A stretch of 64,000 nucleotides of DNA from Chloroflexota bacterium. GTDB lineage: Bacteria > Chloroflexota > Dehalococcoidia > JACPEP01. The notes beneath the pieces are model-generated. The model saw only the letters and a program-made list of their open reading frames with translations, had not been told where the DNA came from and did no database searches. A program made the position numbers and the translations under genes. This document shows, piece by piece, positions 52,177 through 60,799 of this stretch. Each line of letters opens with the position of its first letter. Within the stretch, counting starts at the first letter, position 1. Where the stretch lies: positions 1-64,000 of the forward strand of contig JACPEP010000017.1 of the NCBI GenBank assembly GCA_016183425.1. Reading direction: 5' to 3'.

Positions 52177-53372
52177 GGCTCTTCTCGCCCGTTGGAAAGG
52201 AACTCCGCCATAATTTGTTCTATCTGGGATGCCCTCTTCTCCCAGGAGTTTTCCTGAGCTAACTTAACCCGCTGCATGACCTGTTTGGGTGAGTCTTGGG
52301 CAAGGCAATGGGCGGTGGCCTCAATAAATTCGGCAATCTCTCCCGCCACCGCTATCACCCCATCAAAGGCCAGTAGGGAAGGAATGGGCGTGGCTACCAC
52401 TGGTTTGCCTGCTGCCAAATACTCGTGTAGCTTGATAGGATACATGGCGGCAGTGGCTTTGTCAACATGCCAGGGAATAAGGCAGACATCCATGGCCTTG
52501 AGGTGGCAAGGAAGCTCCGGGTAGGGTTTTTTGCCCAAAAAATGGACGTTGGGCTGAGCCAGTAATCTATGCCAGGCTGGTCCCAAGTTCCGTGCCTCTC
52601 CGACGATGACTATGTTCCATTGGGGCCGCTCCTGGGCCACTCCCAGCAATAGCTCCAGGTCCATCCGAAAGTCCACGGTTCCCATGTAGCCCAGAATGGG
52701 GTGGGAGAGGCATCCCATGTCCGACGGGATGGCCGTTGTTTCCTCTCTGGCCTGGCTGAAGTGGTGGAAATCGGCGCCGTTGGGCACGTAGTGGGTGTTG
52801 GGGTTCCACGCTCGCCGCGCGCCATAAAGGGCCTGGGAGACGGCGAGGACCAGGTCTACCTTCTCCACTATCTGACGCTCCTCGTCTTTGATCAAAGGGG
52901 CGATCCTCTGGTTTTGAGGGAAGGCGGCTATCTGGTCGTAGCAGTGGTACAGGGTGAGGTGCCACGGCGCCGTCCCCAGCAATCCCCGGGATAGGGGATC
53001 CATGAGCCACAGGATAGGCCGGGCCGGCCGCCCATCGTGGACGATATGTCTCACCAGGCGGCAGAAAAGGGCATCGTTTACGCGGCGGATGACCGGCGCC
53101 ACCAGGGGCACCGCCCTCTGGGGAAGGAGGTGGGTGGCGTAGGGCACGGGGGCGACGAAGGTGTGAACGACCAAGTTCCTTTCACCCCAGTACGGCTTCC
53201 ATCCCTTGAATAGGGTGGGGCGGCCCAAAAGGCGGCGCAACGGCCCTCCGGTCTGTAGCCGCTGAATATAGGCGACCTGGTGTCTCTTGGCCAGCTCCAC
53301 CATGATATGGTAGGCCGGCCCCTCCCAGGAGCCCCAGGGCATGGTGGTGACGCAACATAGGTTATAGGACAC
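52173..53372 (-). CDS. Glycosyltransferase, paralogue 2 of 3
   Basis: A 399-residue GT-B glycosyltransferase with VPNGADFHHFSQA, GYMGTVDFRMDLELLLGVAQ, AMDVCLIPWHVDKATAAMYP and PIKLHEYLAAGKPVVATPIP. It starts with GTG, overlaps the preceding paralogue by 11 bases and the following one by four. The motif order and the overlapping arrangement indicate tandem duplication of one ancestor. Confidence 0.87.
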   Translation of the reverse strand: MSYNLCCVTTMPWGSWEGPAYHIMVELAKRHQVAYIQRLQTGGPLRRLLGRPTLFKGWKPYWGERNLVVHTFVAPVPYATHLLPQRAVPLVAPVIRRVNDALFCRLVRHIVHDGRPARPILWLMDPLSRGLLGTAPWHLTLYHCYDQIAAFPQNQRIAPLIKDEERQIVEKVDLVLAVSQALYGARRAWNPNTHYVPNGADFHHFSQAREETTAIPSDMGCLSHPILGYMGTVDFRMDLELLLGVAQERPQWNIVIVGEARNLGPAWHRLLAQPNVHFLGKKPYPELPCHLKAMDVCLIPWHVDKATAAMYPIKLHEYLAAGKPVVATPIPSLLAFDGVIAVAGEIAEFIEATAHCLAQDSPKQVMQRVKLAQENSWEKRASQIEQIMAEFLSNGREEP

Positions 53373-54588
53373 GCTTCCTCGCTCCAGCGGCCCCTCCTTT
53401 GGCTCCGCTTAAGGCGGACTGGATGGCGGCTGACATCTGCTCCGCCCGATTGTCCCAGTCGTGCTCCGCTACCGCCGCCTGGCGTCGCCGCACCATCTCC
53501 TGGCCCGTTTCCGCTTCGCCTAAGGCGGACTGGATGGCGGCTACGAAACCCGGGCCATCTTGGGCCACGTACACCAAGCCGTCGTATTGGCTGATATTCT
53601 CCAGGGGTACGCTGACCGCCGGCCGCCCCGCCGCCAGGCACTCCCAGAGACGGTTGGGAACCATGGTATAGTGCACCTCTTCGTAGTCTTGTCTAAAGGG
53701 AACCAGGGCTACATCAATGCCCCCCAGGTAGAAGGGCAAGAGGCGGAAATCCTTGCTGCCCAGGAAGTGAACGTTGGGTAGTGACCTCAGAGCGGCGATG
53801 AGCCTCCTGTCTGCCTCTGGCTCTACTGGCCCTATTATCACCAGGGACCATTGAGGGCAGCTTATGGCGATGTGGTGAAGGAGTGCCAGGTCTATCTTTT
53901 GCCCGATGCTCCCCGCCACCCCCACTACCGGCCTCTTGATGTTCCGCAAGTCCTCCGGCAGCGGCGCATTCGGCCCCGTGGCCTGGCGGAAGAGGGCCAC
54001 ATCCACTCCGTTGGGCACCAGCAGGGGAAACCCTGACGGCTGCATCTCCTCCAGGTAGTGGCAGAGGCTGGGGGCGGTGGCAAAAATGACCTGGGCCTGC
54101 TGCACCACCTCCTTCTCCCAGTCCTGGATGGCCTGGTGGCCGCCGCCGGAGGGGTCCACAAAACCGGTGTATTTGTCGAAGCAGTCGTAGCACACCAGCT
54201 TTTCCCCCACCTGACCGATGAAATGCTCCAGGGCCCAGTTAAAATGGACCCACAGTATGGGGTCCCGAAAGTCTAACCTTTCCATTGCCTCCCGTAACCG
54301 TCTCAGGCGGAAGGCCCTGTTCAGCCTCCTCACCGCCCCAAAGCGGGATAGAGGAAGGGGATTGATGGTGGCAAGGGTAAACAGATTGGACTGGGGTTGT
54401 CTTGTCCCCCGCCGCCAAAGATTGCTCCATTCCGGGGGCTTGCGCAGGGGCGTCAGGAGGGATAGGGGAGGCTCAACCCATAGCACTCGGTTCCGGCGGG
54501 CAAGGCGGGACATAATCTGATGGCGCCTCCGCCACAAGCTTCGCCACGGGTGAGTGGCGATATAAACAATATCTTCTCCATCAAGCAC
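53362..54588 (-). CDS. Glycosyltransferase, paralogue 3 of 3
   Basis: A 408-residue GT-B glycosyltransferase with VPNGVDVALFRQA, GVAGSIGQKIDLALLHHIAI, GIDVALVPFRQDYEEVHYTM and NRLWECLAAGRPAVSVPLE. The C-terminal region carries two copies of an AAIQSAL segment encoded by a 22-bp DNA repeat (53411-53432 and 53521-53542). It starts with GTG at 54588 without a strong ribosome site. It is the first of the three overlapping glycosyltransferases. Confidence 0.87.
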   Translation of the reverse strand: MLDGEDIVYIATHPWRSLWRRRHQIMSRLARRNRVLWVEPPLSLLTPLRKPPEWSNLWRRGTRQPQSNLFTLATINPLPLSRFGAVRRLNRAFRLRRLREAMERLDFRDPILWVHFNWALEHFIGQVGEKLVCYDCFDKYTGFVDPSGGGHQAIQDWEKEVVQQAQVIFATAPSLCHYLEEMQPSGFPLLVPNGVDVALFRQATGPNAPLPEDLRNIKRPVVGVAGSIGQKIDLALLHHIAISCPQWSLVIIGPVEPEADRRLIAALRSLPNVHFLGSKDFRLLPFYLGGIDVALVPFRQDYEEVHYTMVPNRLWECLAAGRPAVSVPLENISQYDGLVYVAQDGPGFVAAIQSALGEAETGQEMVRRRQAAVAEHDWDNRAEQMSAAIQSALSGAKGGAAGARKRVL

Positions 54589-54657
54589 AGCTTTAATCTT
54601 TAACTCGAAGGGGGCATTATCAAAGGTCGCTGCGGTAATGATTCATCTGCCGTCCCA

Positions 54658-55404
54658 CTATCTCTTCACAGCCATGCAGACTACCGAGGAGCCAAAGGGA
54701 AGCTCAAGCCACCGGGAGCTTACCAGGGGGGCCTCCAGGCTGTAGAGGGCGGCGAGGAGATGGTTGAGAAAGGGAGGCAAGGGTTTGACGTCAGATTGGG
54801 GGTGGTCGTGAGAGGAAAAAAAGCGCCGCCACAGCCGAACTATGGCTACCCCTGGGAAGAGAAGGCTGTTGGAGTAGGACACCTTTTCCACCTCAAAGCC
54901 AGCCGCCGCTACCCTGCCACGGAGCTGGGTGGCGGTGTACCGTCTACCAGAGTGCTCGGCTACGTCATGCTCGCTCCACAGGAAATGATAGGCGGGCTCG
55001 CTGACCAAGAGGTGCCCTCCAGAGGAAAGGATCCGATAGCACTCCCGTAGCACCTGGAGATCATCCTCCACCCCCCGATGGTACAGGACACCTAAAACGG
55101 TGACTAGGGAAAAGGTGCCGCTGACGAAGGGAAGTTGGGCAGCAGAGGTCTGAACTAGGCGAGGCAGGCCTCGTTGCTGGCAAAAGGTAAGCGCCAGGCT
55201 GGAGTAGTCAGCGCCATACACCTGGCCATATCGAGAAAGGAAATGGGTGGTGCCGCCGGTGCCACAACCCACATCCAGAATGGTCTGGTTAGAGTCCAAA
55301 CCAGCGTATTTCTCAATCAAACCGGCAACGATGTTCCGCTGGCCCAAAAACCACCAGTGTTCATCCTCTAAGCGAAATAGCTCTTCGTAGACCTCCGGCT
55401 CCAC
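54658..55404 (-). CDS. SAM-dependent methyltransferase
   Basis: A 248-residue class I methyltransferase: ILDVGCGTGGTTHFLSRYGQ, GADYSSLALTFCQQRGL, VTVLGVLYHRGVEDDLQVLR and LSSGGHLLVSEPAYHF. The N-terminal LFRLEDEHWWFLGQRNIVAG is common in methyltransferases found in polysaccharide clusters. GTG start behind AGGAGGGA. It lies between a radical SAM gene and the glycosyltransferase trio. Confidence 0.86.
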   Translation of the reverse strand: MEPEVYEELFRLEDEHWWFLGQRNIVAGLIEKYAGLDSNQTILDVGCGTGGTTHFLSRYGQVYGADYSSLALTFCQQRGLPRLVQTSAAQLPFVSGTFSLVTVLGVLYHRGVEDDLQVLRECYRILSSGGHLLVSEPAYHFLWSEHDVAEHSGRRYTATQLRGRVAAAGFEVEKVSYSNSLLFPGVAIVRLWRRFFSSHDHPQSDVKPLPPFLNHLLAALYSLEAPLVSSRWLELPFGSSVVCMAVKR

Positions 55405-55500
55405 TCGTTCCCTCCTGATATTAGAGCGACCCGACCCCAGGCTTTGAGCAACAAAGGGTCCTGGTGGTACCCACGCGGTCTCCTCTATAGTTGAGTCGTT

Positions 55501-56916
55501 TCATAGCCGCCAGATAGCGAAGAAACCTCTTATTTGTCCCATGAGCTCGTCCCAAGACCTAGTCCTTACCAGCCTCCTCAGAATGTGAGACGGCCTGAGA
55601 TAGAATTCCCGATTGGCCTGGTCTAAGAAGGTCTGGAACTCTTCTTTGGTCATCCCCTCAGGCACATATAATATGGCCGAGTGGTCTAGGATGCTAGGCA
55701 TCTCATTGACATCAAAGTCATAGCCTTCTCCAACAAGCCTCTCGTAGAGCGCTGTCCCGGGAAAGGGGACAAACTTGTTGAAATGGGCGTAGTCCAACTT
55801 CAAACTCTTGGTGAAATTCAGGGTTCGTTGCATACTTTCCCGGGTCTCGCCGGGGGTACCGATGATAAAGTCACCCCTAACGCTAAGACCCACCTCCTGG
55901 GCCAAGCGCACTGCCCGTTCATTCTTCTCCACAGTAGAGCCCTTGTTCAGCAGTTTCAGCATCCTGTCATCGCCCGATTCCAGCCCAAAGAGGACTTGCC
56001 AGCATCCTGCTTCCTTCATATGCCTCAGCAGCTCGATGGAGACCGCGTCTACTCGGGTGAGGCAAGTCCAAGGGATTTTGAATTTTCCCTTGATGAGCCT
56101 GTCGCAGATCTCGAAGGCCCGTTTCTGGTTCAGGGTGAAGGTGTCGTCGAAAAACCTAATTTCCCGAGCCCCGAGTTTCTCTACCAGGAGCTCAATTTCA
56201 CCTAGGACATTGTCGGCACTGCGGGCTCGCCAACGGCGGCCGAAGATGGCTCGATCGCAAAAAGTGCATCCGCTGGGACAGCCCCGAGAGGTCATCACCA
56301 CCCCTACCGGCAGCTTTCGGTAGGAGGCTGGGGTTGGCTTATATTGAGAGAGGGGAGGCAGCAAATGTCTCGCCGGAAAAGGCAGGCTATCCAGGTCGGT
56401 AATAAAGGGCCGCGGGGGGGTGAGGGTAACCCGGCCATTCTCTCTATAAGCTATCCCCTTTATGGTCGCGAGGTCAGAGAGACCACCCTTTTCCATTTGC
56501 TGCACCAACTCAAGGGCAGTGATCTCTCCTTCCCCGATAACACCGACATCAAAACAGTGGGAGGCCATAGTCTGGACAGGAGCCGCTGTCACATGGGGCC
56601 CACCGATGAGGATAACGGTCTTTGGCAGAACCTCCTTCAGTCTCGTTGCCACTGCTTTGGAGGTAGGAAAAGCGGGAGTGGTGCTGGAGATGCCCACTAC
56701 CTCGGGCTGTTCCCTTCTCAGTAGGTCTAACAATTCCGGGGCAGACGTGCCCAAGCTGCAATCATATAACTTTACCTCGTACCCCTCCCTCTCCAGAACA
56801 GCGGCAATGTAGGCTATACCCAAGGGCTGAACCACATTGATTACCGCCTTCATGCTGGCCGTCTTGCCTGCTAGGTCTTCTGGAGAAACGGGAGGGTATA
56901 CTAAGGCAATTTTCAT
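55501..56916 (-). CDS. B12-binding-domain radical SAM protein
   Basis: A 471-residue radical SAM protein. The N-terminal domain has IALVYPPVSPEDLAGKTASM and IGGPHVTAAPVQTMA, without a clear cobalamin His ligand (LYDCSLGTS). The cluster motif is SRGCPSGCTFC, followed by IRFFDDTFTLNQKRAFEICD and LFGLESGDDRMLKLLNKGST. It closely resembles the proteins at 45287-46705 and 49324-50841 in domain order, so the region holds a small radical SAM family. The reaction is unknown. Confidence 0.83.
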   Translation of the reverse strand: MKIALVYPPVSPEDLAGKTASMKAVINVVQPLGIAYIAAVLEREGYEVKLYDCSLGTSAPELLDLLRREQPEVVGISSTTPAFPTSKAVATRLKEVLPKTVILIGGPHVTAAPVQTMASHCFDVGVIGEGEITALELVQQMEKGGLSDLATIKGIAYRENGRVTLTPPRPFITDLDSLPFPARHLLPPLSQYKPTPASYRKLPVGVVMTSRGCPSGCTFCDRAIFGRRWRARSADNVLGEIELLVEKLGAREIRFFDDTFTLNQKRAFEICDRLIKGKFKIPWTCLTRVDAVSIELLRHMKEAGCWQVLFGLESGDDRMLKLLNKGSTVEKNERAVRLAQEVGLSVRGDFIIGTPGETRESMQRTLNFTKSLKLDYAHFNKFVPFPGTALYERLVGEGYDFDVNEMPSILDHSAILYVPEGMTKEEFQTFLDQANREFYLRPSHILRRLVRTRSWDELMGQIRGFFAIWRL

Positions 56917-56963
56917 TGAATTCTATTTCTTCTTCCTTTGGCGTACCGCGGAGGGACCGTCAT

Positions 56964-56989
56964 CTCCCTGGCTACTTTCAGCCAGGGAG
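56964..56989. terminator. Strong hairpin between DegT and the radical SAM gene
   Basis: CTCCCTGGCT-ACTTTC-AGCCAGGGAG is a perfect 10-bp stem with a 6-base loop in the 146-base gap between two minus-strand genes. There is no T tract on the minus strand; on the plus strand TTTTCC follows. It probably separates the DegT transcript from the radical SAM transcript. Confidence 0.5.
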
Positions 56990-57062
56990 GGAACCTTTTC
57001 CTTAACTCCTATTCTTTCCTGATTCGTACCGAAGTCGATAACGCCACAAAGCGAGGCGCCTC

Positions 57063-58304
57063 CTAAACCCACCTAGCAGCAGCGCACTCCCGGACGCACT
57101 CCACCACAAAGTGAATGTCTTCCTCCTTCAGGCTGGAGGCAGAGGGGAGATACATCCCCCGGCGACACAGCTCCTCAGCTACGGGGTAGCTCTCTTCTCC
57201 GTGCTGACTGAAGTAGATGGGTTGAAGGTGGATGGGGATGAAAAAGGTGCGGGTCTCGATACCCTTGGCGGCTAGCTTACGACGCAGCTCGTCCCGGGAT
57301 ATGCCAAACTCATCCTCCACCAGAATACCGTACATCCAGAAGACGTTCTTCGCCCATGGTTTTTCAGGGGGCAAACGGAGGCCGGGCACATCCCGCAGGA
57401 GAGAGTTATAGAGCAAGGCATGGTTCCGCCTCAGGGCCACAAAGTCGTCGAAGTGCTCTGTCTGGGCGAGGCCGATGGCCGCCTGGACGTTGGTCATCCG
57501 GTAGTTGAAGCCCACATATTTGTGCCAGAAGTGTCTCTCCGTGGAGAAGGCGTGGTCTCGTAGGTTGCGAGTGATGGCCGCGATCTCCGGGTTATTGGTG
57601 GTGAGCATCCCTCCTTCGCCGGTGGTGATGATCTTGTTAGCGTAGAAGCTGAAACAGGCTACATCGCTCAGGCTGCCGGCTCGTCTTCCCTTGTACTCTG
57701 CTCCGTGGGCTTCGGCAGCGTCCTCCACCAGGTACAGACCATGTCTTTGGGCGATATCCTGGAGGGCGTCCATGTCCGCCGGATGGCCGTAGGTGTGGAT
57801 GGGCATGATGGCCTTGGTGCGAGGGGTTATCCTCGTCTCCACCAGAGCCGGATCCATGTTCCATGTCTCCATCTCCGAGTCCACCAGCACCGGCTTGGCA
57901 CCGGTATAGGTGACCGCATTGGCAGTGGCGATCATAGTAAAGGTAGGGACGATCACCTCGTCCTCCGGCCCCACCCCCAGGGCGGCCATGGCCAGGTGCA
58001 AAGCGGTGGTGCCGCTGGTGCAGGCCACGCCGTAGCTGGTGTGGCAGCAGCGGCTGAACTTTTCTTCAAAGAGGGGAATGTACTTCCCCGCCGAGGATAT
58101 CCAGTTGGTCTGCAGACAGTCCAAGACGTATTTCGCCTCGTTGCCCATGAGCATGGGTTCACAGACAGGGACGATTCCCCGCTCCACGTCCAACTCGGAC
58201 ACTGGTATCCGTCTAACGGAGACCTTCAACTCCGGCTCCTGCCCCGGTATGATGTGGGCACGGCGGCCCATCTCCTCGAGACTCAGCTCCGTCTTTTTAA
58301 GCAC
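57063..58304 (-). CDS. DegT/DnrJ/EryC1/StrS aminotransferase, second copy
   Basis: A 413-residue PLP aminotransferase of the sugar-nucleotide type (perosamine synthase-like). It has LQTNWISSAGKYIPLFEEKF, CTSGTTALHLAMAALGVGPE, the PLP Asp in [16 protein letters not shown] and the Schiff-base Lys in CFSFYANKIITTGEGGML. The N-terminal 40 residues are an extra basic extension. The GTG at 58304 follows GGGGAGGAG and overlaps the previous gene by eight bases. It is distinct from the copy at 36229-37347, which points to at least two amino sugars. Confidence 0.92.
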   Translation of the reverse strand: MLKKTELSLEEMGRRAHIIPGQEPELKVSVRRIPVSELDVERGIVPVCEPMLMGNEAKYVLDCLQTNWISSAGKYIPLFEEKFSRCCHTSYGVACTSGTTALHLAMAALGVGPEDEVIVPTFTMIATANAVTYTGAKPVLVDSEMETWNMDPALVETRITPRTKAIMPIHTYGHPADMDALQDIAQRHGLYLVEDAAEAHGAEYKGRRAGSLSDVACFSFYANKIITTGEGGMLTTNNPEIAAITRNLRDHAFSTERHFWHKYVGFNYRMTNVQAAIGLAQTEHFDDFVALRRNHALLYNSLLRDVPGLRLPPEKPWAKNVFWMYGILVEDEFGISRDELRRKLAAKGIETRTFFIPIHLQPIYFSQHGEESYPVAEELCRRGMYLPSASSLKEEDIHFVVECVRECAAARWV

Positions 58305-59082
58305 AAGACTCCTCCCCGGGCCCCCTCATTGCTGTCGGGACCGCGTTCTCTTTTTTTGAGCGACGAAAGGACGCTATTTTCAGCTCCGTCACCTTAGCCA
58401 GATACATCAGCCCCCGCCTCACGAACTGGCCGAGGTGGGGGGCGGTTTTAGATTGACCCACCAGGCGAGATACGTTTCGGTAGGGCACCTCAGCTACTAT
58501 GAAGCCCCTTCTTATCGTCCGATAGAGGAGGTCGATGCAGTACTCACCGTAGTCGCCACGAAGGTCTATCTCTTGGAAAATCTCCTTCTTGGCGGCCACG
58601 TAGCCGCTGGTGTAGTCCGTTATGCGTCGATCTAGGATAAGGCGGGCCAGGCTGTTGATGAGCCGGCTGGAAGCTACCAACCAGAAGGACCCCCGATCAT
58701 CGGCGGCCCCCGGCCGGTAGCGAGAGGCCACCGCCATGTGGGCTCCTCCCTGGAGGACGGCCAGCAACTCGGGAATCTTAGCCGGGGGATGGGAAAAATC
58801 GCAATCCATCCAGAGCACCATATCCCCCCGAGCCAGTGAGATGCCCTCAGCTATGGCGCTGGTCAAGCCCCGTCTCCCCACCCGTCGCAGAAGGCGCACC
58901 CTATCGTCCCTTTGTGCCATCTCCTCCACAATGCGCCACGTGCTATCGGGGGAATCGTCGTCTACCACGATGACCTCGGTGGCCGGGGGCGAGTGCTCCA
59001 GGATAGAGACAATCAAGCCCCCGATGTTGCCCCTTTCGTTATAGGTGGGCAGCACCGCTGAGACCCGGGGCATGAATGTCAT
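58297..59082 (-). CDS. Polyprenol-phosphate mannosyl/glucosyltransferase-like GT2
   Basis: A 261-residue DPM1-like glycosyltransferase: VSAVLPTYNERGNIGGLIVS, VIVVDDDSPDSTWRIVEEMA, VLWMDCDFSHPPAKIPELLA and DYTSGYVAAKKEIFQEIDLR. It probably transfers a hexose from a nucleotide donor to polyprenyl phosphate, providing donor lipid for the GT-C enzyme encoded 16 bases upstream. The C-terminal helices are short and there is no large membrane domain. The ATG could be at 59082 or three codons later. Confidence 0.88.
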   Translation of the reverse strand: MTFMPRVSAVLPTYNERGNIGGLIVSILEHSPPATEVIVVDDDSPDSTWRIVEEMAQRDDRVRLLRRVGRRGLTSAIAEGISLARGDMVLWMDCDFSHPPAKIPELLAVLQGGAHMAVASRYRPGAADDRGSFWLVASSRLINSLARLILDRRITDYTSGYVAAKKEIFQEIDLRGDYGEYCIDLLYRTIRRGFIVAEVPYRNVSRLVGQSKTAPHLGQFVRRGLMYLAKVTELKIASFRRSKKENAVPTAMRGPGEESCA

Positions 59083-59098
59083 GCCCGCCGATGCCCTT

Positions 59099-60799
59099 TC
59101 ACTTCGTCTCCCTCAATACCTTGAGCACCTTTATGGTGGGCCCGCTGGTAGCCGAGTCGGGCCGGAACTCCGCCACTAGCGCTAAGCCCCTATTACCAGG
59201 GTCCAAAAGCTCCTTAAAGTAGACGCCTTCCCGCTCGAAGATGGGTCGGGCGGGGCTGTCAACCCTCGGCGGCGTCTCAAAGTACCGACTGTAATAATAG
59301 CTGGAAAGGATGATATATTCAACTCCCTCCTGGTGTAGCTCATCTGGAGTTTTGGGGTAGAGGGAGCGCAGCTGGTAGGTGGTCTGGGTGGAGAGGAATC
59401 CCTCCAGTCTCTCCCGAAGGCCGGCCTGAGCACCGTAGGCCTGGGACTGAAGGGAGATTTGGGTGCCGGGGTAGCGGATATAGTTCTCTCCCGTGCCTAC
59501 CAGGGGTGGTGAGTAGTGATACCAGTCAAAGGCGAGGGCCGTCTCTTTGGGAATGTTTGTTTCGATCCACTCCTTGGCCACCACCCGGGTGTCTCTTTGA
59601 CCTAGAGCCAGATTGCTTCTCACGATGGAGGCCAGGGGGAGACTAAGAAGGACGACGGCCGCCGCGGCCCAGACCCAGCTTCGCCCCCTGGCCAGGGGTG
59701 TCAGTAGCTCCACCACCATCCTCGCCCCCAGCACCGCCATGATGGGCCAGATGGGGAGCAAATACTCCAGGTTCCTCATTGACCAAGCGCCAATGAAGAG
59801 AATGAGGGCCAGAGTGGGGAGGGCCAGGAGCCAGTCCTGCCCCTTGTGCCGCCATAGGGCATAAAAAACGCCCAAAAGGAACACTGCTCCCATGGTCTGG
59901 TTGATGTCCCAGTGTTGGCGCAGAACCCATAGCCAAGGCAGCTCCCCCTCTCCCGTGGCGTGGCCCACCGTCACCCCTACCATGACCTCCGAGGCCTCAC
60001 CCAGGTAGGCGGCAAGAAAGGCGGGGAGGCGCAGGAGCCAGTAGGGAGAGCCCAGGAAGAAGCCCCCCAGGAGGAAGAGGCCGGCCAGGAGCAAGCTTCT
60101 GTTCCAGACCAGACTCCGCCAGGGTCGTCGCGTTTTCCCCGGCGAATCTTCGGTCTCGCGCCAACGAAGGAAATGGGCCAGGTACAATGGAAAGACCATG
60201 AAGGCTCCGTTGTACATGGTAGAGGTGGCCAGCCCGGCGGTGAATCCAGCGGCCGCGTAGTATCGCCGTTGGCCGTGGGCATATATGAGGTAGCAGAAGA
60301 GGTAGGCTACGGTGGCCAGCAGGGTGGCGGTGACATCAGGCAAGGCCCATTGGCTCTCCCCGACGTGGGAGGGAAAGAAGGCCAGGAAGGCCGCCGCCAC
60401 GAGGCCCACGGGAAGGCTGAAGGCCCTCTTGCCCAGGAGGTAGACGACCCCTATGGTGGCCGTTCCGGCGGCTGCCGTCGCCCAGCGTCCCAGGAGGTAG
60501 AAGACCGATGGGTCGGTGGCGAAGGTGAAGGCGAAATCGGTGACGTTTCGGAACAGCCCCATCAGGCTTCCCAGGGCGAAGTAGCTGGCATAAAGGCCGA
60601 AGAGCTCGTAAAGAAAAAGGGTGGGGTAGGCGAGAAAGCGTGGCTCCAGGGTATGCAGAATGCCGAAACGGGCGGCGTTATCCACTACCAGGGATTCATC
60701 GAAAGCGAAGGCATAGGGGAGTCCCCAGCGGCTGCCCCAGAGGCGGAGGCCCAGGCCGGTCAGGAGGGTAACAACCAGGAAGACAGAAGCCCGCCTCAT
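59099..60799 (-). CDS. GT-C membrane glycosyltransferase (PMT/ArnT family 39)
   Basis: A 566-residue polytopic protein with about 11 hydrophobic segments and the GT39 signature acidic pair in the first loop (YAFAFDESLVVDNAARFG). A 120-residue extracytoplasmic C-terminal domain contains GVEYIILSSYYYSRYFETPP. It probably transfers a polyprenyl-phosphate-linked sugar, made by the GT2 encoded next, onto a surface glycan or lipid. It overlaps the LysM-hydrolase stop by four bases (ATGA). Confidence 0.85.
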   Translation of the reverse strand: MRRASVFLVVTLLTGLGLRLWGSRWGLPYAFAFDESLVVDNAARFGILHTLEPRFLAYPTLFLYELFGLYASYFALGSLMGLFRNVTDFAFTFATDPSVFYLLGRWATAAAGTATIGVVYLLGKRAFSLPVGLVAAAFLAFFPSHVGESQWALPDVTATLLATVAYLFCYLIYAHGQRRYYAAAGFTAGLATSTMYNGAFMVFPLYLAHFLRWRETEDSPGKTRRPWRSLVWNRSLLLAGLFLLGGFFLGSPYWLLRLPAFLAAYLGEASEVMVGVTVGHATGEGELPWLWVLRQHWDINQTMGAVFLLGVFYALWRHKGQDWLLALPTLALILFIGAWSMRNLEYLLPIWPIMAVLGARMVVELLTPLARGRSWVWAAAAVVLLSLPLASIVRSNLALGQRDTRVVAKEWIETNIPKETALAFDWYHYSPPLVGTGENYIRYPGTQISLQSQAYGAQAGLRERLEGFLSTQTTYQLRSLYPKTPDELHQEGVEYIILSSYYYSRYFETPPRVDSPARPIFEREGVYFKELLDPGNRGLALVAEFRPDSATSGPTIKVLKVLRETK

